Below, one piece after another: positions 51,693 through 60,559 of a DNA stretch of 64,000 nt. Position 1 is the stretch's first letter; every line of letters begins with the position of its first letter. This DNA comes from Sporosarcina gallistercoris (lineage in GTDB: Bacteria > Bacillota > Bacilli > Bacillales_A > Planococcaceae): positions 248,001-312,000 of the forward strand of contig NZ_JACSQY010000003.1 of assembly GCF_014836415.1 (NCBI RefSeq), given 5' to 3'. A program made the translations under genes and the position numbers. The notes beneath the pieces are model-generated. The model was not told the origin of the DNA. It made no database searches and saw nothing but the letters and a program-made list of their open reading frames with translations.

Positions 51693-52667
51693 TCACCGAA
51701 CATCCTCCTCCAGCCGTTTATGCCATTTCCCTTTTAACCTGCTGTCATAATAAGCCCAGATCACAAATCCGCTGACCGCTAAAAACGAGCCATAGACGAG
51801 CATCTCCCACGTGAGCATTGCCTGGAAGACGTCCTGGACGGAAGTGCCGCGGACAAATAGATCGTAAGGATTGGAAGAATTATAGGTGATGGGCAGTCGG
51901 TCGCCGATGTCGTAATCAGCATAGGTATGACGGGTCACATCTTTGATGACCTGAATCGTATCGCCATTCTGATCATCGAATGCGACAGTGAATTCATAAG
52001 TGGAGTCTTCATATTTCCGGTAGGTGACATCCGAATACTTGTCGAAAATCGTCGCTTCCGCTTCTGTCTTCCCGACAGGCATCATTTTCCGGAATAGATT
52101 GAGGAGGAAGCGGCTCGCTAAAAAGAGGAAGAGGAGGACAATGACCCCGGCAACTCTCCAGCCAGTTTCTTTCTGCTTCCTGTTCTTTTTGCGCTTTTTG
52201 CGTTTCTTCTTTACATAGCGCTTGTATGCGGCCTTCTGTTCTGCCTGCTCAATTGCAGGGATGGACAAGATCGTGGCAACCAGGCAGCAGAACGCTAAAA
52301 ATCCAAGTACACCGATACCCACCAGATAGAACAAGCTGTCCATCAGGATATCGCGGCTCGTTGAAAAACCCGTCGATCCGGTGGCATAGCCCTCTATTTC
52401 ATCCCCAAGGGTGAGTTCTGTCATCTGTTTCTTTGAGATGCGGTACAGTTCTTCTGACGGTGTTCCGTCCGGCTGCTCGATTTTCGCATAATAAGCGGGC
52501 GGGGTGAGCAGGCTTTTTGAACCGACTACGCTTGCGACCGTCTCTGTTTTCGGCTCTGCGTCCAAAAGGTCATACTCGTCGATATACGACGATGTGAGAG
52601 CCCATGTCAGCAGGCTGAAAAAAATCGTGATGGCGGCCATTCCGATAAGTTCCTTGAACGTTTCCAT
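51693..52667 (-). CDS. Membrane protein with two DUF3592-like modules
   Basis: The 324-residue protein has four hydrophobic segments (about 8-27, 112-137, 172-192 and 288-308) and a very basic linker after the second (KKKRKKRKKNRKQK). Two extracytoplasmic segments resemble each other. The second (YEFTVAFDDQNGDTIQVI, DIGDRLPITYNSSNPYDLFV) fits the DUF3592 pattern of a beta-rich domain before the last helix. The function is unknown. It appears to be a single-gene unit between two accessory relics. Confidence 0.65.
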   Translation of the reverse strand: METFKELIGMAAITIFFSLLTWALTSSYIDEYDLLDAEPKTETVASVVGSKSLLTPPAYYAKIEQPDGTPSEELYRISKKQMTELTLGDEIEGYATGSTGFSTSRDILMDSLFYLVGIGVLGFLAFCCLVATILSIPAIEQAEQKAAYKRYVKKKRKKRKKNRKQKETGWRVAGVIVLLFLFLASRFLLNLFRKMMPVGKTEAEATIFDKYSDVTYRKYEDSTYEFTVAFDDQNGDTIQVIKDVTRHTYADYDIGDRLPITYNSSNPYDLFVRGTSVQDVFQAMLTWEMLVYGSFLAVSGFVIWAYYDSRLKGKWHKRLEEDVR

Positions 52668-52978
52668 TTACGACACTCCCGTGGATTCATTGCTTTCATC
52701 ATATCCAAACGTATACAGAAAGAGCAATATGTATTGAACAGGAGACAATTTGAAGTTTGTCTTCCTAAGTGTTTCATGCACTTGCCAATTTTTAACTACC
52801 TGCATTATCAAGAAGTTGCTTCTTTGTCTCATTATCTTAGTAATAAATCAAGATGAAAAAGCATGGGTTCTATAAATAAAATTGTTACCAATTATCATTC
52901 TGTGGATGAAGCTTCCTGCCATTAAAAGACTGCCTCTGCGCCAATTTATCGGAGGGCAGTCTTTTCGCTGTTTGAAGG
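52668..52978. other. 311-bp gap with a terminator only
   Basis: The gap holds a strong hairpin AAAAGACTGCC/GGCAGTCTTTT (52924-52965) that ends the minus-strand NERD remnant. No gene is supported. Confidence 0.7.
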
Positions 52979-53218
52979 TTACGGTAGTCGGTCGACATGG
53001 ATAATGAAAGCAATAAATACCTTTATATAGTCTTTCACTTCTAGAACGACAAGTCCGAGGTCTGGTCCAATAATGACGAAGTCCGGACGTTTACCACGGA
53101 TCTCGGGTTCATAGTACACAATATAATCATCAGGCAAGTACGTTTTTAGTGAATGGAACAGCTGTCGCTCCCCGGCAGTTGACGTTGTCCGGATAGTCTC
53201 CGGAATCGTATAGGCCAT
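52979..53218 (-). pseudogene. Truncated NERD/helicase gene (N-terminal nuclease domain only)
   Basis: The 79-residue frame keeps the NERD-type N-terminus: TAGERQLFHSLKTYLPDDYIVYYEPEIRGKRPDFVIIGPDLGLVVLEVKDY (Asp and Glu-x-Lys). It is normally followed by a long UvrD-type helicase. After the catalytic motif it ends abruptly in unrelated residues (IKVFIAFIIHVDRLP). GAGGAGGTTATC gives a good binding site, and a strong terminator follows. Most of the gene has been deleted between these intact ends. Confidence 0.7.
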
Positions 53219-53407
53219 TTGATAACCTCCTCTTGCATGCTTATCTCGAGTATACTATGAAATAGGGGAAACATGGGAAAATGTGTTGAGAATAGTAGAA
53301 CTTTTACGATAAATGGAGAGGTCTGGTGTAATAATCGTAATGGATAGCGTCATCGTATTGGAAGGACTGGCAGACAAAACATGCAGTTAAAAATAGGAGA
53401 TGAGGGA

Positions 53408-54034
53408 ATGAACGTGAAAAAAAGTTATTTAGTTGCTGTGCTACTAGCAGCAATCATCTTCATATCTGTTCTAGTCATTGATAATAGTGATGATACGGAT
53501 CCCGACTCCGGGAGTACGATTGAACACGTGGCTCTTTCAGGACCAGGCGAAATATCCGACTATACGGATCCGCCGGATTTGACTGAACATCAAGTGGCAT
53601 TGAACGATCTATACGTGAAGATCCCTAATCAGAAAAGAGATGTGGAACTGACGAAGAGAACAACGGACAACTACATCATCGTAGACATTAGTGACAAAGA
53701 AACCGGTGAGTTGTTATACACATATGGTGAGTCGAGTGGTCACGAGAAAGAGAAGCTGGTGTTCCGGGAAATCCCGACGAAAGAGGGCATGGTTCTCTTG
53801 CAGATGGTAGTGATTTTGGATCCAATGGACCGGTTAATCAGTACGGTCGTTGATACAACAGTCGTCTATGACCCCAAACCTGATGAAGTTGAAACGGAAG
53901 CGATCGATTACGGTTCAAGGTCAGGAGAGTTTCCAGCCGAAAACGTTGAAGTGCTGGCGAATCTCAATATGAAATGGGGAAATGAAAGACAGAATTTATA
54001 CGAAGGCTATGAAGTTGGTGTCATTGGAGAATAA
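53408..54034 (+). CDS. Hypothetical secreted or membrane-anchored protein
   Basis: The 208-residue protein has an N-terminal signal anchor (YLVAVLLAAIIFISVLVI), an acidic low-complexity linker (DNSDDTDPDSGST) and an extracytoplasmic beta-rich domain. No family is recognised. TAGGAGATGAGGGA fits the ATG at 53408; an upstream in-frame ATG at 53381 is rejected. Repeat copy h and a second terminator follow the gene. Confidence 0.65.
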   Translation: MNVKKSYLVAVLLAAIIFISVLVIDNSDDTDPDSGSTIEHVALSGPGEISDYTDPPDLTEHQVALNDLYVKIPNQKRDVELTKRTTDNYIIVDISDKETGELLYTYGESSGHEKEKLVFREIPTKEGMVLLQMVVILDPMDRLISTVVDTTVVYDPKPDEVETEAIDYGSRSGEFPAENVEVLANLNMKWGNERQNLYEGYEVGVIGE

Positions 54035-54055
54035 CGGTTCAGAAAATTTGAAGTT

Positions 54056-54119
54056 CACCTGTTCCCAAACGATCATGGAAGTTCGTCCAAACACGATCGT
54101 TTGGTGCACAGGTGCGTTT
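54056..54119. repeat. CCTGTG/CACAGG repeat, copy h, acting as terminator
   Basis: Arms CACCTGTTCCCAAACGATCATG and CACGATCGTTTGGTGCACAGGTG pair well, and the copy runs into CGTTTTTTATG. It lies 22 bases after a stop codon, so termination is likely. Confidence 0.82.
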
Positions 54120-54171
54120 TTTATGTCGGTGCATAACATGTAAAATGGAATTCATCGTATATGCGTGAATC

Positions 54172-54212
54172 GTCCAGACCTGTTGAGAGTCAAAACAGGT
54201 CTGGACTTTTTT
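54172..54212 (+). terminator. GTCCAGA-family terminator, copy 2
   Basis: GTCCAGACCTGTT and AACAGGTCTGGAC form a perfect 13-bp stem followed by six T. No gene ends directly before it; it follows repeat copy h. Confidence 0.9.
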
Positions 54213-54292
54213 GGTATTGATATGCACTGTGAAACACTCATGACTGTAAAAGCTGACCAGGAAGTGTAGCGCGCAGATATCTTTCACGAAAC

Positions 54293-54334
54293 TTGAGATA
54301 CATCAAGGTTCCAAATCATACTCCGTTTTATACT
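54293..54334 (+). promoter_or_regulatory. FNR-like site and promoter of the metal ATPase operon
   Basis: TTGAGATACATCAA (54293-54306) matches the FNR box TTGATNNNNATCAA in nine of ten positions. A TATACT -10 box lies at 54329-54334 with no good -35. The predicted start is near 54341, which places the centre of the box at -41.5, the classical position for activation by Crp/FNR proteins. Confidence 0.68.
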
Positions 54335-54380
54335 AAAGGTGGAAATAACGTACACAACAAAAAAGAGGAGGATGAAAAAG

Positions 54381-54602
54381 ATGAAAAAAGGTGTTTTCAC
54401 ATTAGAACCGCTCAGCTGTCCGTCTTGTATTAAGAAGATTGAAGGGGCATTAAAGAAAATGAATGGCGTGAAAGAAGTGAACGTACTGTTCAATTCCAGC
54501 AAAGTACGTACACAGTTTGATGAAGAACTGGTCACTGCAGAGGAAATTCAACACACTATTGTCAAACTAGGGTATCCTGTCCTGGCTCAAAAAGTGTCTT
54601 GA
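54381..54602 (+). CDS. Heavy-metal-associated (HMA) domain protein
   Basis: The 73-residue ferredoxin-like metal-binding protein has the HMA core with a CPSCIKKIE metal site (CxxC) at about residues 13-21 and the FNSSKVRTQFDEELVTAEEI strand. It likely hands metal to, or senses metal for, the ATPase encoded 25 bases downstream, which lacks its own HMA domain. GAGGAGG is correctly spaced for the ATG at 54381; earlier ATGs overlap the binding site. Confidence 0.83.
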   Translation: MKKGVFTLEPLSCPSCIKKIEGALKKMNGVKEVNVLFNSSKVRTQFDEELVTAEEIQHTIVKLGYPVLAQKVS

Positions 54603-54627
54603 AAACAAATTGATGGGAGGCTTCATG

Positions 54628-56514
54628 ATGAACATGAAAAGAACGTCTCAAATCACAGCCGTAACAGCTGTGCTTCTAGTTCTTGCGATCGGACTTCACT
54701 TTGCGGGGGTAACCGGGATGAAACAATGGACGCTAATCGCTGCCACGGTTATCGCAGGGACCCCGATTGCTTGGAAGGCGATCCAAGCATTGCGCATGAA
54801 AGCGTTCAGCATCGAACTTCTCGTAACGATTGCGGTTATAGGAGCACTCGTCATCGGAGAATATGTTGAATCGGCAGCAGTTACTTTTCTCTTCCTATTC
54901 GGTGCCTATCTCGAAATTCGCACACTGGAAAAAACCCGATCATCGCTTCACTCCCTGATTGACATGGCCCCTCTCGAAGCAACGGTTAGACGCAATGGCG
55001 AAACGCTGACAGTTCCAGTGGACGAAGTCATGAAAGGTGACCGTGTCATTATCCGCTCTGGAGAAAAAGTGGCTACTGACGGCATTATCCTTACGGGGAA
55101 CGCAACCGTGAACGATGCGGCCATTACTGGAGAATCGCTACCGGCAAGCAAAACTATTAATGATCGGGTCTTTAGCGGAACAATCGTCGATAACGGTTTT
55201 ATAGAAGTCATCGCAGACCGCGTGGGGGACGATACGACATTTGCGCGCATCATTGAACTCGTTGAAGAAGCTCAAGAAACTAAATCTAAGACACAAAAGT
55301 TTCTCGATCGCTTTGCATCGATCTACACACCGGCCATTGTTATTTTATCGATCCTGGTTTACATCTTCACACGAAATATCGAAATGACACTGACATTCCT
55401 TGTAGTTGCCTGTCCGGGGGCACTCGTGATTTCCGCTCCCGTATCCATCGTTGCAGGTATCGGAAATGGGGCACGCAATGGTGTCCTCGTCAAAGGTGGA
55501 GAAATTATGGAGAGTCTATCCAAAATCGATACAGTCGTATTTGATAAAACGGGAACACTCACACGAGGACGTCCGGAAGTGATGAACATCCACGTAATTT
55601 CAGGGAATGAAAGAGAATTATTACGGCTTGCGGCAGAAGCGGAAATGATTTCAGAACATCACCTTGGGCAAACCGTCGTAAAAGAGGCTCAAAGGCGAGG
55701 CATCCCGCTGCTCAACAAACCTGAAGAAGTTGAAATTATTGAAGGAAACGGAATACGCGTGAAAGTTGAAGGGAGAGTACTCACTGTCGGAAACCGAAAG
55801 TTGATGGCGACAAAAGGCATTGTCATTGAAAAGCTAGCGGAAGCATATGCAGTCCAACGTGAAGAGGTCGGAAATACAGCCATTTTCGTAGCGATTGACG
55901 GTATAGTACAAGGTATCATCTCCATCGCAGACCAGATCCGCCCAGAAGCAAAGAGGGCAATCCGTGAGCTTAGAGAAAATGGTGTCAAACAGGTCATTAT
56001 GCTAACAGGTGACAATCGCCATACAGCTAACCTAGTAGGTCAACAGCTCGGACTCGATCAAATCCATGCAGAGTTGTTGCCGGAAGAGAAAGTGGCATGG
56101 ATAAAAAAACTAAAAGATGCAGGGCACATAGTTGCTATGGCTGGTGACGGCATTAACGACGCGCCTGCAATCGCAACAGCGGATATCGGACTCGCAATGG
56201 GCGAGGGTGGTACAGACATTTCAATGGAAACAGCAGATGTCGTACTCATGGCCGACAGATTAGACCAGTTCTCCCATGCACATGCTCTTGCCAAAGCGAC
56301 AATTCGGAACATGAAGCAAAACACATATTTTGCAGTCGCCACAGTTTTTCTTCTGCTAGCTGGGGTGCTATTCGGAAAGGTATTTCTTGCATCCGGAATG
56401 CTCATTCACGAACTGAGTGTCCTGATTGTCATTCTGAACGCAGTCCGATTAATGAGGTATACTAAGAAGAAAGGTAAGACACAAGACACGAATGCTTTAC
56501 TCCAACCTGAGTGA
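54628..56514 (+). CDS. Heavy metal-translocating P-type ATPase
   Basis: The 628-residue P1B ATPase has the actuator motif AAITGES, the phosphorylation site FDKTGTLTRG, the ATP-site MLTGDNRHTA and the hinge MAGDGINDAPA, and about eight membrane helices. It has no N-terminal HMA domain. The membrane metal motif reads ACPGALVISAP instead of CPC or SPC, and the conserved SEHPLA of the nucleotide site reads SEHHLGQ. Both point to an unusual metal-transport subgroup; Cd/Zn/Co-type export is the nearest guess. GGGAGG fits the ATG at 54628. Confidence 0.9.
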   Translation: MNMKRTSQITAVTAVLLVLAIGLHFAGVTGMKQWTLIAATVIAGTPIAWKAIQALRMKAFSIELLVTIAVIGALVIGEYVESAAVTFLFLFGAYLEIRTLEKTRSSLHSLIDMAPLEATVRRNGETLTVPVDEVMKGDRVIIRSGEKVATDGIILTGNATVNDAAITGESLPASKTINDRVFSGTIVDNGFIEVIADRVGDDTTFARIIELVEEAQETKSKTQKFLDRFASIYTPAIVILSILVYIFTRNIEMTLTFLVVACPGALVISAPVSIVAGIGNGARNGVLVKGGEIMESLSKIDTVVFDKTGTLTRGRPEVMNIHVISGNERELLRLAAEAEMISEHHLGQTVVKEAQRRGIPLLNKPEEVEIIEGNGIRVKVEGRVLTVGNRKLMATKGIVIEKLAEAYAVQREEVGNTAIFVAIDGIVQGIISIADQIRPEAKRAIRELRENGVKQVIMLTGDNRHTANLVGQQLGLDQIHAELLPEEKVAWIKKLKDAGHIVAMAGDGINDAPAIATADIGLAMGEGGTDISMETADVVLMADRLDQFSHAHALAKATIRNMKQNTYFAVATVFLLLAGVLFGKVFLASGMLIHELSVLIVILNAVRLMRYTKKKGKTQDTNALLQPE

Positions 56515-56525
56515 GGGGGATATGC

Positions 56526-57233
56526 ATGATAAAAAATAATCAGTGTAGTCATGAAGCGGAAAATTCCGCTGGGATGCGTGAATTATGTATTTCTACCGTG
56601 CCGATTTTCAATCATTTAGAAGCAGATGAAATGAACGAGATCGTAAATACTACAAACTCTGTCAAGTATTCACGTGGAGACACAATCTACCGCGCTGGCG
56701 ACAAGTCAGTGGGTCTTCAAATTGTGCATAGAGGACGCCTCAAGATTTACAGACTGTCTGAAACCGGTAAAGAGCAACTTGTGAGGATCTTAGGACCGGG
56801 TGATTTTACAGGTGAACTTTCTTTGTTCAGCGAATCTGTTCACGATGCCTACGCGGAAGCTATGGAATCCGTGGAAATATGTGTGATGAATCGGGAGGAT
56901 TTTCAACAGTTTTTATTAAAATACCCAGCCATCTCAGTTAAAATGTTAACCGAGTTTTCTTCCAGGTTATTAAAAACGGAAAAACAAACAGCAAGTCTTG
57001 CTATGGATACAGCCGAAACAAGAATTGCGATGTATCTTGCAGAGCAAGTAAAAGAGCAACAAAACAAATTAGTGTCATTGCCGATGACCAGAAAAGACCT
57101 TGCCTCCCACCTAGGGACTACCCCGGAAACAGTGAGTCGAAAGCTCTCTGAATTTGAAGAAGCCGGTTGGATTGAACAAAGAACACAGAGGAAGATTAAA
57201 GTGCTGGATTTGGATGCATTATTGACTAGGTGA
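56526..57233 (+). CDS. Crp/FNR family transcriptional regulator
   Basis: The 235-residue regulator has an N-terminal cyclic-nucleotide-like domain (YSRGDTIYRAGDKSVGLQIVHRGRLKIY, GPGDFTGELSLF) and a C-terminal HTH: MTRKDLASHLGTTPETVSRKLSEFEEAGWI. The recognition helix contains E-T-V-S-R, the same E-x-x-S-R that contacts TTGAT in FNR. Cysteines at about 7, 21 and 119 could bind iron-sulfur or metal. GAGGGGGAT fits the ATG at 56526. It lies in the operon with the HMA protein and the ATPase and probably activates it through the site at 54293. Confidence 0.88.
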   Translation: MIKNNQCSHEAENSAGMRELCISTVPIFNHLEADEMNEIVNTTNSVKYSRGDTIYRAGDKSVGLQIVHRGRLKIYRLSETGKEQLVRILGPGDFTGELSLFSESVHDAYAEAMESVEICVMNREDFQQFLLKYPAISVKMLTEFSSRLLKTEKQTASLAMDTAETRIAMYLAEQVKEQQNKLVSLPMTRKDLASHLGTTPETVSRKLSEFEEAGWIEQRTQRKIKVLDLDALLTR

Positions 57234-57392
57234 TATTTTTCAAAACAATGAGCTTCTATGGGCGCTAAAACTTTGAAGCTGTGCTGTAGAAGCAGGGTGT
57301 TGCACTGGAAACGCTGTCCAAGAAAAATGAGAGTGTGAGCAACGAGGAGAATAATTCGATTTGAACTGGAATTCATAATATCAATTTTAAAA

Positions 57393-57433
57393 GCCCAGAT
57401 CTGTTAAGCACTAAAACAGGTCTGGACTTTTTT
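57393..57433 (+). terminator. GTCCAGA-family terminator, copy 3 (end of the metal operon)
   Basis: CCCAGATCTGTT pairs with AACAGGTCTGG and is followed by CTTTTTT. It lies 160 bases after the regulator gene. Confidence 0.85.
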
Positions 57434-57601
57434 AATGCAGTAAAAAGTTCTGTGTGAGCATCATCCATCATGAAGGTTCAAACGACCGTGAAGTTTCATT
57501 TCAAGATTGTCTTACATTCAAATGCTTCTTCAACAGATGTCCTAATTGATTAACTATTCAGATATAAAATTCAACAATACGATTCAATTTTAATAAGTCT
57601 T

Positions 57602-58237
57602 TCACCTTACCCGTTGTTTTCTCATCCATTGCGTCGCTACCCACTTTTCCCCGATTTCCACAGGTGCTCCGCCATGCAGCGTTAAATCATTCAGCGATGC
57701 ATCATTATAGAAATACTCGAAGTAGACGGCCATTCCTTTTCGTGGCGTGACGGTAAGGTTCAGATGGGGGAAGAATGTTTCGCCACCTTGTTCGACATCA
57801 TTCAAGTACATGACCAGCGTACTGATCCGATTGTTCGTGACATGACTCTTTGCCGAGAAGAAATCATGATGGGCTCTGTATTCTTGATCCGGCGTATACC
57901 GGAGAATCTGAAGTCCTTCTCCATGTTCGATCGGGATATTCATCACTGCTTCAATTCTTTTTTCGACTCTCGATACAATTGCGTTCTCGCTTTCTTCTAT
58001 AAACATACTGCTGCTTGTTCTCAACTCATTTTCTTCACGCGTTGTACCAATTTTTGAACGTTTCACCTTGTCTGTCGCCAAGCGGATCAGTTCCTCGCAC
58101 TCTTCGTCACTTAAAACGTTGCCTAACACAACAATCAATGGCTCCTCGATTTTCGCGACGATTTCAATCTCTCTATCTGTTTGTATTTTCTTACCAACAT
58201 GATTAAATATCGTTTGCTCTCTATTCTCCGCTATCAA
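57602..58237 (-). CDS. Prolyl 4-hydroxylase-like 2-oxoglutarate/Fe(II) oxygenase
   Basis: The 211-residue double-stranded beta-helix oxygenase has the iron triad in YRAHHDFF (His-x-Asp) and the distal TLHGGAPV (His), with the Lys for 2-oxoglutarate in GEKWVATQW. EEPLIVVLGNVLSDEECEELI and RISTLVMYLNDVEQGGETFFP are typical of the Bacillus anthracis/cereus prolyl hydroxylase. Starts at 58330 or 58255 are in frame, but AAGAGGTG fits the TTG at 58237 and gives the family's N-terminus (IAENREQTIFNH). The substrate is unknown; peptidyl proline is inferred. Confidence 0.88.
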   Translation of the reverse strand: MIAENREQTIFNHVGKKIQTDREIEIVAKIEEPLIVVLGNVLSDEECEELIRLATDKVKRSKIGTTREENELRTSSSMFIEESENAIVSRVEKRIEAVMNIPIEHGEGLQILRYTPDQEYRAHHDFFSAKSHVTNNRISTLVMYLNDVEQGGETFFPHLNLTVTPRKGMAVYFEYFYNDASLNDLTLHGGAPVEIGEKWVATQWMRKQRVR

Positions 58238-58330
58238 CTTCGAACACCTCTTCATTTGCTTGATTTTCAAATCAACTACGTAATTATGCAATGAGTGTAC
58301 AGCTAATATCGGACTTTTCGTTCGGTTCAC

Positions 58331-58631
58331 ACTTCCTCTTTGGATATAAATTCATTTTATTTTAGCATGCTGGATAAGATATCGTAAAATGTGAACATAG
58401 TAAAAAGGATAGTTATATATTCCTGTTTTTGTAATGGGATTTTCATTCATCTATGAGAAGTGACCAAGGTGGGAAACCCAATTTCGGTTTCTCAGGCAAG
58501 CATGTGCACCCATTTTAAACCTACATGTTTTCAAAAGCTCCACTTCTTCTATTTACATCAAATTAGTTACATGATACATTGCTAATGTCCAATCATCCTA
58601 CAACTTTTGATAAAACATAGGAGGTGCGCAT
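58331..58631. other. 301-bp gap without recognisable features
   Basis: The gap between two divergent genes must contain both promoters, but no convincing -35/-10 pair was found. A GGAAACC/GGTTTC-type short hairpin occurs near 58470-58495. Confidence 0.5.
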
Positions 58632-59321
58632 ATGCCAATAAAGATAGAACGTTTGTCGCTGGTCGAGCAAGTCGTGACACAAATGGAACAGCTGATTGAA
58701 AGCGGCCATTGGAAAATCGGTGATCGATTGCCAGCTGAAATGCAGTTAATGAAAGAGTTCGGCGTGAGTCGAAATACACTAAGGGAAGCGGTAGGCGGGT
58801 TAGTGCATGCCGGGTTACTTGAGACGAAGCAAGGTAGCGGAACGGTTGTGAAATCATCGAGTGCTTTTGGTGTAGCGCTGCATAGACAAATTGAAAAGTC
58901 GAGTGTTATGGAGACATTGGAGGTGCGCCTTGCATTAGAAAGAGAAGCTGCCCAGTTAGCAGCGACTCGGCGTGATGAACTTGATATTGAATCGTTGACT
59001 AAGGCGATCCAATTATGCAGATTGGCATCTGAAAAAGGGGACGTACAAGAATTTTTACAAGCCGATATCCTTTTCCATAAAGCAATGGTGAAAGCATCAC
59101 ATAATACAATGTTAGAGCGTATATATGAACATATAACAGAACCGCTGCGCTCTTCAATTGAAGAAGTGATGATGGCTGCTGAAGACTTTAGATATAATGG
59201 AGAAGTTCATCATGAACTTCTTGAAGCCATTAAAATGCAAGATGTGCAAGCAGCTATTAGTCACGTGAACACTTACATAAATGGCTTTAGAGAGAAGATC
59301 GAGCTCATACAGGAGGACTGA
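58632..59321 (+). CDS. GntR/FadR-type transcriptional regulator with FCD domain
   Basis: The 229-residue protein has an N-terminal winged helix (LSLVEQVVTQMEQLIESGHWKIGDRLPAEMQLMKEFGVSRNTLREAVGGLVHAGLLETKQGSGTVV) and a C-terminal all-helical FCD ligand domain, with its metal-binding pattern in ADILFHKAMVKASHN and HHELLEAI. Such regulators respond to small carboxylates. AGGAGGTG lies before the ATG. It overlaps functionally with the next gene: the transporter starts two bases after the stop, so it probably controls that transporter. Confidence 0.88.
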   Translation: MPIKIERLSLVEQVVTQMEQLIESGHWKIGDRLPAEMQLMKEFGVSRNTLREAVGGLVHAGLLETKQGSGTVVKSSSAFGVALHRQIEKSSVMETLEVRLALEREAAQLAATRRDELDIESLTKAIQLCRLASEKGDVQEFLQADILFHKAMVKASHNTMLERIYEHITEPLRSSIEEVMMAAEDFRYNGEVHHELLEAIKMQDVQAAISHVNTYINGFREKIELIQED

Positions 59322-59323
59322 AT

Positions 59324-60559
59324 TTGCAAAAAGATTCATTATCAAAACAGACAGCAACAGATACTAAGAAAAAATGGTTCTTAATGATCGGGGTAATCTT
59401 AATTGCCATCAATTTGAGATCACCCCTTACGTCAATCGGTTCTTTAATAACTACGATACGAACGGATTTGGAGTTGAATCATGCGTTGGCGGGAACGATT
59501 ACGACATTTCCTTTGCTCGCATTTGCCCTTCTTTCACCTTTCGCTCCAAAAATAGCGCACAAAATAACGATGGAACGGACAATTTTCCTTTCATTGATTG
59601 TATTAGCCATTGGTATTATTTTACGTTCTTCTTTTGGAACCGTTGCGCTTTTCGCAGGAACGATATTAATTGGCGTGGCCATTTCGTTTGGCAACGTTCT
59701 GCTCCCTGGATTCATTAAAATGAACTTTCCCTTGAAAGTTGGCATCATGACCGGTATGTATGGCGTGTTCATGAACATATTTGCAGCACTGGGGTCAGGT
59801 TTAAGTGTTCCCTTAACATCAATCGGTGAAATCGGCTGGAAAGGATCCCTCGCATTTTGGTCAATTCCTGTTTTCGTAGCGATTGTCATATGGGCCCCCC
59901 AACTGAAAAAGACAAAAGAGCCAATCGCCTATTCTAAGGCAACGTCCCAAGAGAAGTTGTCGCTAGTTCGATCGCCGCTTGCGTGGTCGATTACGTTATT
60001 CATGGGATTGCAATCTCTTATTTTTTATACATTAGTGACGTGGTTACCCGAAATCCTGCAAGGCATGGGGTATAGTATGAGTGGAGCTGGATGGATGCTA
60101 TTTTTTATGCAAATCGCCATTCTTCCTTTTAACTTCATTATTCCGATCCTTGCCGAACGCATGAAAAATCAGACCCTGCTAAGTGCGGCGACTGCAGCTC
60201 TGTTCATACTCGGTATTTCAGGCGTTTTGCTTGGAAAACAATCGTTCATGCCAGTGGCAGTCATTATGATCGGTATTGGCGCAGGGAGCGCATTCAGCTT
60301 ATCGATGATGTTCTTCAGCTTGAGAACAAGCAATGCTGTGGAAGCATCGGATATGTCAGGTATGGCACAATCATTCGGTTATTTACTAGCAGCTACAGGT
60401 CCAATCGTATTTGGTGCTTTACATGATATGACAGATAGTTGGACAATGCCTCTCATCATGCTCATTGTGTTGGCTGTCGTCATCCTGATAGTCGGTTTGT
60501 CGGCTGGAAGGGACAAAGTGATTCGAAATAAAGTTGAAGAAGAGCCGACACGCTCATAA
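59324..60559 (+). CDS. CynX/NimT-type MFS transporter
   Basis: The 411-residue protein has 12 predicted helices. The cyanate/nitroimidazole transporter pattern is seen in LIAINLRSPLTSIGSLITTIRTDLELNHALAGTITTFPLLAFALLSPFAP, GNVLLPGFIKMNFP and DMSGMAQSFGYLLAATGPIVFGALHD. Substrates of the family include cyanate and organic anions; this one is unassigned. The TTG start is six bases after AGGAGG, inside the end of the GntR gene, so the two are co-transcribed. Confidence 0.88.
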   Translation: MQKDSLSKQTATDTKKKWFLMIGVILIAINLRSPLTSIGSLITTIRTDLELNHALAGTITTFPLLAFALLSPFAPKIAHKITMERTIFLSLIVLAIGIILRSSFGTVALFAGTILIGVAISFGNVLLPGFIKMNFPLKVGIMTGMYGVFMNIFAALGSGLSVPLTSIGEIGWKGSLAFWSIPVFVAIVIWAPQLKKTKEPIAYSKATSQEKLSLVRSPLAWSITLFMGLQSLIFYTLVTWLPEILQGMGYSMSGAGWMLFFMQIAILPFNFIIPILAERMKNQTLLSAATAALFILGISGVLLGKQSFMPVAVIMIGIGAGSAFSLSMMFFSLRTSNAVEASDMSGMAQSFGYLLAATGPIVFGALHDMTDSWTMPLIMLIVLAVVILIVGLSAGRDKVIRNKVEEEPTRS

